5,854 nucleotides of DNA, taken from positions 1-5,854 of the forward strand of contig JAUNRD010000003.1 of the NCBI GenBank assembly GCA_030535815.1, in the 5' to 3' direction. The notes under the pieces are model-generated. The model did not search any database and was not told where the DNA came from. It was given only the letters and a program-made list of their open reading frames with translations. The translations under genes and the position numbers were made by a program. Of this stretch, positions 1-5,854 are shown one piece after another (the first letter of the stretch is position 1; each line of letters opens with the position of its first letter). This DNA comes from Clostridia bacterium. GTDB lineage: Bacteria > Bacillota > Clostridia > CAKSNL01 > HGM11501.

Positions 1-211
1 TTAAAAATCCGTGCACGGAAGCAATTTCAATTCCGTGTCTTTTAAGTCTTGACGCAAATATTTCAGGTTCTTCCGCTTCCAGAAACGCAGAGCATACATC
101 AACTGAGCAGATGCCAAGCTTTCTTGCATCTTCAAGACAAGCATCAATATTCTCAAACCCCATCTCTTTTACGCCTGCAGTAATCACATCGTAAAAACAT
201 CCTATCTGCAT
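1..211 (-). CDS. Sugar phosphate isomerase/epimerase-like TIM-barrel protein, N-terminal part (runs off left edge)
   Basis: The first 70 codons of a gene that continues past the left edge with no stop. The protein begins MQIGCFYDVITAG, continues with a helix-rich stretch (residues 15-31), then LGICSVDVCSAFL (residues 32-44) and a second strand-helix unit ending IEIASVHGFL (61-70). This alternation of strand and helix, with the 'LGI..VDV' and 'GIEIASVHGF' signatures, is typical of the start of the xylose isomerase-like TIM-barrel family (sugar phosphate isomerases/epimerases, IolE/IolI-like), whose members are usually 250-300 residues, metal-dependent and cytoplasmic. The metal ligands lie further along and cannot be seen, so the exact substrate is unknown. 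The ATG is chosen because GGAGG lies 5 bases upstream. It starts 11 bases after the stop of the glycoside hydrolase gene, so the two are almost certainly co-transcribed, and it probably converts a sugar released by that enzyme (inference). A non-enzymatic or dehydratase role within the same fold is possible. Confidence 0.8.
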   Translation of the reverse strand, partial: MQIGCFYDVITAGVKEMGFENIDACLEDARKLGICSVDVCSAFLEAEEPEIFASRLKRHGIEIASVHGFL

Positions 212-216
212 AATAA

Positions 217-221
217 CCTCC
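217..221 (-). promoter_or_regulatory. Ribosome binding site of the isomerase/epimerase gene
   Basis: GGAGG on the minus strand, 5 bases before the ATG at 211-209 and directly after the preceding gene's stop codon. It fixes the start of the partial gene and shows that it is translated on its own initiation signal within the shared transcript. No promoter is evident in the 11-base gap. Confidence 0.8.
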
Positions 222-222
222 G

Positions 223-2709
223 TTATTTAATTTCTTTAAGTGTAACCGGTCCTAAAAGTCCCGACGGTTCAATCCTCATAAAAGAAGATAAATTATCGCG
301 CAGAAGGAATACATTTGTGTTTGTTACTTCAACCAAAAGTTCATTTTCCCCGTCTATCACAGCCTCTGATATATCAAAGGTATAAGGTGGTATTATACGG
401 CTGCCTAAGTTCTTTCCGTTTAACGTAACTTCCGCAATTTCTCCCACATAGCCAAGGTCCAAAAGGTATTTACCTTTTTTAGCAGAAAAGCTTGTTTTAT
501 ACAATATATGTCCGGAAAAACGAGGTTTTTCGTTTCTTCCTGTTATATTAAAAAGCTTTTCTGTTTTTGCATAATCAATAAATTTGTCTTCATTTATTTC
601 AGCAAGTGAAATTCTGTAATTTAATGAAAGTGTCTCCTCTCTTTTGGTTTCCGGCATTTCTTCTTCACCTTCAATGCCTGTAATAAGGAATATTGAACCG
701 TAAGGAGGCAGTGTTATTTCGGCAGCGTTTTGCTTTATTTCAGTCTTGTATAACCTGTCTTCCATAGCGTCATAAAGTGCAGCCACATTTGCTTCTTTAC
801 TCATTTTGAAAGTAAAGGTAGCCTCATCGGAAATGCCCTCATTTGTAATCATATAGATGTCTTTATCGTCTTTCACATAGTGAAGAATGTGTATATCGGG
901 ATTTTTTATATCTATTGATACATCACAGCCCAATTTTTTTATGTACTGTGTGATAACATTTTCGCTGTCTTCGTTTCGTGTGTTCCTTGCATATATGATA
1001 TCTGCGCCATTGTCCGAAAGCTTTTTCAATTTTTCTTTTATTTCCGGATGCATCCAGGCACCGCAAGGCACGATAAGTGCCTTAAAGCTTTCGTTATTTA
1101 ATGATAAACATCCATTTATCACCTTTACTTTTTCAAGGTAGTCTGCAGGGATAATATCAAAATCTATCTGATTGGTATATAATTCCTTTGCTATGTCCTC
1201 CAAAGGCACATAGCTTTTATTTATCCATTTAAACTCCGCATCGTACAAAAGAGCCACATCAGCTATATGGCGACCGCCTGACAATATACTGCTTCCTCTC
1301 TCCAAATAGTCAGCAATTTTCTTAAAATATTTATACTGGGGATTTTTACCTCTGTAATAGAAAACCGGAGGACAGTCAGCATCATTTTCTTTTGCCGAAA
1401 ACGCATGAGGAACATAATAGTTTATACCGCGAACAAGCATATGGTCACAAAGCCATTTCATGGTTTTAGTGCCTTCTACCCAACCATATGCACCGAATAT
1501 TTCGCACATCGCCTCTCCGCCCTTACGCTCGTCAAGATGTGCCATTGATGAACCAAGCTTTGCAAGCATATATTTATAGAAATTATAATTCATATGGCGA
1601 TAGCTTGTTGGTCCGGCATTATCGCAGTTCTGCATTCCGGGAACAAGCTGAGTAAGTACTACATCTATTCCCGACATATCCTGCTTGTCAAGAGCCCTGA
1701 AATAGTGTCCGCATCCGTTTCCCGTTGTGGCATCAATTCTGTTATCTTCAATTACGTGACCTATATATTTCACTCCGTGAGCATGGCACCAGCCGGCAAT
1801 GCGGTTACAGAAGTTTTCTCTGTATTCATTCGTTATAAAATCCATATAAGCATAGCGTATTTCGTTTTCTCTGCCATCATCAAAATTTGCCCAGAGCCCC
1901 GGAAGGAGCTTCACGGCATCGTCGCCGTATATTCCTTTAAGATAATCCAGTACAGAGTTTCCGTAAGGATGGTGGTCAAAAAGTACACCCGTTTCAACCA
2001 TGGATTTTGATCCATTATGAAATGCCGGTTCGTCGGAGAAAAAGCCCATAAAAGTTTTTCCGAACTCATCGGAAAGCTCGGCATAGTGCTTTTCATAAAC
2101 CGTATTTATAAAGATATCCACTGACTCCGGACGAAGCATATCAATGTATTTAAGACTTCCGTTACTTATACCGGAGCGCGTTTTTAATATATAAAATATC
2201 CTCCACATTCCTTCCGGAAGAGAAAAATGCAGCAATCCGTCAGAAAGCTTATCGGTGAGATCAACAGCCTCTCCCGTAAGAAGCCCCTTCCCGTCTTTGT
2301 GACGACATGCAACAATCGCAACCAGCTCGTCCTCAGGCATTACCCTTGTTTCGGCAATCAAAGAGATATCATCCATTCCTCCGGGAATATCAACGTGATT
2401 TTCAGTTATTCCCCAGGCGCGCATATCAAGATTTTCCTTTTCAAGCGCTCCTGCTGCATAGCCGGAAGGAAAGTGTTTATCGTCTAAAATCCACACTTTC
2501 ATCCCGCGCTTCTTACACTCACCTAAGATAAATCTCACATCCGAAAACCAATGCTCCTTGCAAAAATCCTCGTGAGTACGGGATTCTAAACACACCGCAC
2601 GGATTCCCGAATTATATATTGCTTCAATTTCTTCTTTTAAAACGTCTTTACTTTCCCCGTGTAACCAGAAAAAAGGCGCAAGACGGCTTTTTCTTTCAAA
2701 TACTTTCAT
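223..2709 (-). CDS. Intracellular glycoside hydrolase, GH106 (alpha-L-rhamnosidase)-like with C-terminal GH2-type sugar-binding domain
   Basis: An 828-residue protein likely to cleave a glycosidic bond in imported oligosaccharides. Near the N-terminus are APFFWLHGE (residues 11-19), a predicted helix and strand, and MKVWILDDKHFPSGYAAG (70-87), the 'W.W.GE ... D...PSG.AGG' pattern seen in GH106 and related TIM-barrel hydrolases. Candidate catalytic acids are Glu227 in GFFSDEPAF and Glu403 in MCEIFGAYGW; they are inferred by pattern only. Residues 481-576 look like a Rossmann/flavodoxin-like domain, as in beta-galactosidase middle domains. Residues ~728-826 form a GH2-type galactose-binding beta-sandwich (LLDLGYVGEIAEVTLNGKNL, ending GLLGPVTL). 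There is no signal peptide or membrane segment, so it should act in the cytoplasm. An in-frame ATG exists 14 codons upstream at 2751, but it falls at about -3 relative to the predicted transcription start. The ATG at 2709 has AAGGATGG 8 bases before it and is preferred. Rhamnosidase specificity is tentative; the protein could belong to an uncharacterised hydrolase family. Confidence 0.85.
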   Translation of the reverse strand: MKVFERKSRLAPFFWLHGESKDVLKEEIEAIYNSGIRAVCLESRTHEDFCKEHWFSDVRFILGECKKRGMKVWILDDKHFPSGYAAGALEKENLDMRAWGITENHVDIPGGMDDISLIAETRVMPEDELVAIVACRHKDGKGLLTGEAVDLTDKLSDGLLHFSLPEGMWRIFYILKTRSGISNGSLKYIDMLRPESVDIFINTVYEKHYAELSDEFGKTFMGFFSDEPAFHNGSKSMVETGVLFDHHPYGNSVLDYLKGIYGDDAVKLLPGLWANFDDGRENEIRYAYMDFITNEYRENFCNRIAGWCHAHGVKYIGHVIEDNRIDATTGNGCGHYFRALDKQDMSGIDVVLTQLVPGMQNCDNAGPTSYRHMNYNFYKYMLAKLGSSMAHLDERKGGEAMCEIFGAYGWVEGTKTMKWLCDHMLVRGINYYVPHAFSAKENDADCPPVFYYRGKNPQYKYFKKIADYLERGSSILSGGRHIADVALLYDAEFKWINKSYVPLEDIAKELYTNQIDFDIIPADYLEKVKVINGCLSLNNESFKALIVPCGAWMHPEIKEKLKKLSDNGADIIYARNTRNEDSENVITQYIKKLGCDVSIDIKNPDIHILHYVKDDKDIYMITNEGISDEATFTFKMSKEANVAALYDAMEDRLYKTEIKQNAAEITLPPYGSIFLITGIEGEEEMPETKREETLSLNYRISLAEINEDKFIDYAKTEKLFNITGRNEKPRFSGHILYKTSFSAKKGKYLLDLGYVGEIAEVTLNGKNLGSRIIPPYTFDISEAVIDGENELLVEVTNTNVFLLRDNLSSFMRIEPSGLLGPVTLKEIK

Positions 2710-2717
2710 AGTTGTTT

Positions 2718-2725
2718 CCATCCTT
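2718..2725 (-). promoter_or_regulatory. Ribosome binding site that decides the hydrolase start
   Basis: AAGGATGG on the minus strand differs at one base from AAGGAGG and lies 8 bases before the ATG at 2709-2707. The alternative ATG at 2721 overlaps this motif, so it has no spacing to it, and the ATG at 2751 lies at the predicted transcription start. The 2709 start is therefore the best supported. Confidence 0.65.
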
Positions 2726-2754
2726 AAAGCTTCGTATAAATAATTCCGCATTCA

Positions 2755-2783
2755 ATAATACACGCAAATTCATTTTATGTCAA
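2755..2783 (-). promoter_or_regulatory. Sigma-A type promoter of the hydrolase-isomerase operon
   Basis: On the minus strand the -35 box is TTGACA (2783-2778, exact consensus), the spacer is 17 bases (2777-2761), and the -10 box is TATTAT (2760-2755, five of six consensus bases). The expected transcription start is near 2748, which gives a leader of about 39 bases before the ATG at 2709. The promoter lies just downstream of the hairpin that follows the surface-protein gene, so the two transcription units appear separable. I see no convincing palindromic operator overlapping the promoter, so a regulator cannot be named. Confidence 0.8.
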
Positions 2784-2800
2784 CAAATTATCATATTTTC

Positions 2801-2828
2801 CGGCATTCCGCCCGAAGGCGGAATACCG
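2801..2828 (-). terminator. Hairpin after the surface-protein gene, probable terminator or mRNA 3' end
   Basis: A 12-bp stem with a 4-base loop begins 5 bases after the stop codon of the surface-protein gene. In the minus-strand RNA the loop is UUCG closed by C-G, an extra-stable tetraloop, and one pair (2825/2804) is a U-G wobble. In plus-strand RNA the same pair would be a C-A mismatch, so the fold favours the minus strand. However, the minus strand has no U-run after the stem (it reads GGAAAATATG), whereas the plus strand has TTTTCTTATTTT after it. It may act as a non-canonical terminator or stabilise the 3' end of the surface-protein mRNA, and it could also stop antisense transcription. 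Confidence 0.55.
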
Positions 2829-2833
2829 TTTTC

Positions 2834-5800
2834 TTATTTTACAAAGTCAGCTGCCCTTTTTATCATTACAGCCGCTTCTGCACGACAGGCATATCCTGAA
2901 GGCTTAAAGCTTCCGTCGGGATATCCTAAAATTATTCCCTTATCTTTTGCCCATCTTACCTGATATAAAGCATAATCCGAAATTTCGTTTGAATCTATAA
3001 AATCTGCTTCTTTTTTAACCTGCCACTGTGCTCCCATATAGGTTGCAAAGCGGTAAAGCATAACTGCCATATCTTCCCTTGTTATAGCATCATAGGGAGC
3101 GAATGTATCCTCACTTCTGCCCATAACTATTTTATTATTATACGCCCAGGAAACAGCCGGCATAAACCAGTCTCCCACATTTACATCGGCAAATGGCTCT
3201 GCTCCGTCTGAAACCTTGGCAGAAAGAAGATAGAGAATCTGACAGAATTCAGCTCTGGTAATTTTATCATCTGGAGCAAAAATCCCTTCTGCCTTTCCGT
3301 TTACCAGATAGCTTTCGTACATTTCTCCGACAGCATCCTCAGCCCAATGGCCTTCCATATCGGTAAGCTCTGATGCGTGTCTTATCTTTCTGTAGAAAGG
3401 ATAAAGTGTAATGCTTTCGCTTACTCCTGAATTACTGTAAGGAACAGTGTATGCCGCATCAAGGTAGTATCCAATGAAGGTGTATCCTTCCTTTTCTTCC
3501 GCAGCGGGAATCAAATCTCCCTTGGAAAGCTTAATTTCTCCTATACCTTCCACATTGACAATTACAAACTTTGAGTTGTCAGGTACAATAATGGTTCCGC
3601 CGGATGAACCACCGCCGCCCGAAGGCTTTTTGCCGGGTTCTTTATCCTTTAAGGCTTCCCATACGGTATTAAAGTTTACATCCTTATTTATCATTGTAAA
3701 CATTGCTCCTGCCTTATATACTTTGGCTTCCTCTTCGGATATTCCGTCATAGCAAACCTTCCATCCTGCGAACTTATAACCTGCAAGCGAAAGCTTAGGC
3801 GTTATGAGTTTAACTTTTCCGCCTTCAATTTCATATATATCAGCAGGCAATTCTCCGCTTGCTCCAAAGTCATCGGTAAAGCTTATCCTGTGTGCATTTT
3901 CCATTATGCCGGATGCCGTTATGCTGATTTTTCCGTTTACGTTTCTTACCGTAAGAGAGGCTTCGGTATCTGAAATTCTTTCATAAGTGTAGTCCGTTCC
4001 CGCCATTAGTACGGTGTCTTCGGATTTAACAGTTACATTTTCAGGAACCTTATATTTTCCTTCACATTTCAAGGTAATTCTAAGGGGCGCACCCTTATCA
4101 ACTTTTTTGATCTCTTCTGTGCTGATATTTGAAAGATTATAATTTACAGTTGCTTCTCCCGAAAGCTCATTAAATACTGCCTCAACCTTAATATCGGTAG
4201 ACACACTGTCAATTTCATATTTTTCAGATACAGTACCCTTGTAGATTACCCTGCCTTCTACAGGGGCTTTTTCCTTTAATGCCCATATCTCGGCAATCTG
4301 TCCCCAGGTTCCCGATGTTTCTGTAATCTTAATCTGCAAGGTTTTTAAGTTTACAGTTTTACCGAAATGAATATCCTTTTCGCTTCTGTCTGCTCTGTTT
4401 TCATAGCTTACGCTTCCTTTGCAGATAAGAGTATCAAAGGATATGCCGTCCGAGCTTTCGTAAATTTCGTATGCTGTTATCTTGCCCTCGCTTGAATCCT
4501 GACGGCAAAGGAATGAAAGACCTGCTATATCAATACTTTCACCAAAGTCAAGTGTAATATAATAGGGTTTCTTATCCTTTTCCTCCACAGGTCGGGGGCT
4601 TCCGTCCACGATGGAATATCCTGAGTGCCAATAGGTGGTATCCTTTCCGTCTGTCATATTTAAAAGACCGATTTCATTTGTATAGGTAGATGCATCAACC
4701 TTCCAGCCTGATCTGTCTTCAATTTTTTCATAAACCGGAGTAGTGTTTGAAATCACCCATTCGCCAACGCCATAGCCATCCTTTGAAATAGCTTCAACCT
4801 TGATTCGTTCTGTCTGTTTAATTTCCGCTCCCGGAGAAACAGAACGTGACACGCCAAGGGAATTTATCGCTGTAACACTAAGACTTCCCTTTTCGCTTTC
4901 AGCTTCAAAATCCACACGGAATGTTTCCCCTGCACCTATTTCCACAACAACTCGGGCATTTTCTCCCTGAAGGAAATCAACAGTAAATTCTGCCGTATTT
5001 TCATCAAAATCAACGAAATCGTCAAAAACATATGTACTTAAAATAATACTTTCTTCCGTTACGGAATAAAAGCTTTTCGGAATAACCATTCCATTGTATT
5101 TAATGCTCACTACTCTTCCGCTTTCGTTAAATTCAAAGTTGGCCAGAACCTCATAGGGCTCTGCAGGATCAAAATAAAGCTTGCCCGAAAGAAGATGGGC
5201 ACTTTTCACGACCTTTGAGGCATCAGCTTTAAGAAGCTTTATTTCAGCACCCGCCGCATAAAGATTTTTTCCTTCTTTAACGCAGATTTTCAATTTCCCG
5301 GCCTTGTAATTTCTTGAAAATACCGTAGTTTTTACTTCTCTGCCTGATACATAGCTGTAGCTGTCGCTTCCGATATAATCCCAAACGGGATTTCCGTTTT
5401 TATCTTCTTCCACGGATATGTAAAAGTCAACCGCTGTAAAATATCCGTTTCCTCCGCTGCGTCTGGGATAATAGCTAATTCCGGAAAACTCCGTATCTTC
5501 GCCGAAATCAATAATTATATCGGTGGGAGTTTTATCCTCTTCTGTATCGCTGTAATATGTTCTCCATTCGGAATTTATATCTCCGTCTATGAGATTTACA
5601 GCAGGCTTACCCTCATATTCACTTGCGGAAATCTCCCACGAAGCAGGGCTTTCCGTTTCATTTGAAAGAAGAATGTCTGTATAATCCCTGTTCCCCGAAA
5701 GGAAAAGCATTTCAGACACCTTTATTTTGTCCGATGAACTTTTCGTGATATCTATTTTAATTGCTTTTACCTTTATATTTGCATAAAAATGATATTCGTT

Positions 5801-5854
5801 TTCATCGTTAAAGGCTGCCTTTGTAAATTTTATATAGTTTTCTCCGTCCTCGCT
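2834..5854 (-). CDS. Large modular SLH-anchored cell-surface protein with F5/8 type C (discoidin/CBM32-like) domains, C-terminal part
   Basis: The last 1006 residues of a protein whose start lies beyond the right edge. The frame is open through 5854, and the GTG at 5719 has no ribosome binding site and sits inside a domain, so it is not the start. Counting from the right edge: residues 1-54 are the end of an F5/8-type C domain (VKAIKIDITKS...). A second such domain is at ~70-210 (LIDGDINSEWRTYY, IIIDFGE), an X2-like module at ~215-307, an InlB-like bacterial repeat at ~315-372, and a third F5/8-type C domain at ~380-527 (MTDGKDTTYWHSGY, ITLDFGE). Ig-like sequence follows (~535-650), then a Listeria-Bacteroides-type repeat (~652-735, YKFAGWKV), a Gly/Ser linker (746-753), a second such repeat (~762-823, GYTFIGYY), and SLH repeats at ~832-877, 887-935 and 950-1002. 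SLH repeats bind pyruvylated cell-wall polymer, and F5/8-type C domains often bind sugars. A catalytic domain (glycosidase or lyase) may sit in the missing N-terminal part; the visible part shows none. Confidence 0.9.
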   Translation of the reverse strand, partial: SEDGENYIKFTKAAFNDENEYHFYANIKVKAIKIDITKSSSDKIKVSEMLFLSGNRDYTDILLSNETESPASWEISASEYEGKPAVNLIDGDINSEWRTYYSDTEEDKTPTDIIIDFGEDTEFSGISYYPRRSGGNGYFTAVDFYISVEEDKNGNPVWDYIGSDSYSYVSGREVKTTVFSRNYKAGKLKICVKEGKNLYAAGAEIKLLKADASKVVKSAHLLSGKLYFDPAEPYEVLANFEFNESGRVVSIKYNGMVIPKSFYSVTEESIILSTYVFDDFVDFDENTAEFTVDFLQGENARVVVEIGAGETFRVDFEAESEKGSLSVTAINSLGVSRSVSPGAEIKQTERIKVEAISKDGYGVGEWVISNTTPVYEKIEDRSGWKVDASTYTNEIGLLNMTDGKDTTYWHSGYSIVDGSPRPVEEKDKKPYYITLDFGESIDIAGLSFLCRQDSSEGKITAYEIYESSDGISFDTLICKGSVSYENRADRSEKDIHFGKTVNLKTLQIKITETSGTWGQIAEIWALKEKAPVEGRVIYKGTVSEKYEIDSVSTDIKVEAVFNELSGEATVNYNLSNISTEEIKKVDKGAPLRITLKCEGKYKVPENVTVKSEDTVLMAGTDYTYERISDTEASLTVRNVNGKISITASGIMENAHRISFTDDFGASGELPADIYEIEGGKVKLITPKLSLAGYKFAGWKVCYDGISEEEAKVYKAGAMFTMINKDVNFNTVWEALKDKEPGKKPSGGGGSSGGTIIVPDNSKFVIVNVEGIGEIKLSKGDLIPAAEEKEGYTFIGYYLDAAYTVPYSNSGVSESITLYPFYRKIRHASELTDMEGHWAEDAVGEMYESYLVNGKAEGIFAPDDKITRAEFCQILYLLSAKVSDGAEPFADVNVGDWFMPAVSWAYNNKIVMGRSEDTFAPYDAITREDMAVMLYRFATYMGAQWQVKKEADFIDSNEISDYALYQVRWAKDKGIILGYPDGSFKPSGYACRAEAAVMIKRAADFVK

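Noticed and set aside
1594..2010. 138-codon open frame on the plus strand
   Set aside because: It lies entirely antisense to the hydrolase gene, the translation resembles no family I know, and no ribosome binding site or promoter context supports it.
2710..2751. N-terminal extension of the hydrolase from the ATG at 2751
   Set aside because: The predicted transcription start lies at about 2748, and the ATG at 2709 has a well-spaced ribosome binding site.
2712..2963. Plus-strand frame of 83 codons across the intergenic region
   Set aside because: It overlaps the promoter, the hairpin and the end of the surface-protein gene in antisense, and its translation has no recognisable domain.
3474..3752. 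92-codon open frame on the plus strand
   Set aside because: It is antisense to the InlB-like and linker region of the surface protein. Its Pro-rich stretch is only the complement of the Gly-rich linker.
5717..5719. GTG as start of the surface protein
   Set aside because: The frame is open upstream to the window edge. The upstream residues complete an F5/8-type C domain, and there is no ribosome binding site.

Overview
The window looks like a polysaccharide-use locus from a Gram-positive anaerobe of the Clostridia type, probably gut- or rumen-derived. This rests on the three C-terminal S-layer homology (SLH) repeats of the large surface protein, its InlB/Listeria-Bacteroides-type repeats, strong GGAGG-like ribosome binding sites, a near-consensus sigma-A promoter and moderate-to-low GC. 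The species cannot be named from sequence alone. All three genes are on the minus strand, so the order of transcription runs from the right edge to the left.

Right part (2834-5854): the C-terminal ~1006 residues of a very large modular cell-surface protein. The reading frame stays open to the right edge, so its start, signal peptide and any catalytic domain lie outside the window. The visible part carries the tail of one and two full F5/8-type C (discoidin / CBM32-like) domains, X2- and Ig-like modules, InlB-like repeats, a Gly/Ser linker and three SLH repeats for cell-wall anchoring.

Middle (2710-2833): a 124-bp intergenic region. It holds a 12-bp hairpin with a UUCG loop just after the surface-protein stop, then a promoter (TTGACA, 17-bp spacer, TATTAT) pointing at the next gene.

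Left part (1-2709): a probable two-gene operon. The first gene is an 828-residue, signal-less glycoside hydrolase resembling the GH106 alpha-L-rhamnosidase group, with a TIM-barrel-like N-terminal part and a C-terminal GH2-type beta-sandwich. Eleven bases later, with its own strong ribosome binding site, starts a sugar phosphate isomerase/epimerase-like TIM-barrel protein that runs off the left edge.

Inferred joint role: the surface protein binds (and perhaps cuts) a plant or host glycan at the cell wall, and imported oligosaccharides are hydrolysed in the cytoplasm and the released sugar isomerised. I found no RNA genes, CRISPR array, mobile element or clearly novel system. The rest of the plus strand appears to be antisense shadow of these genes.
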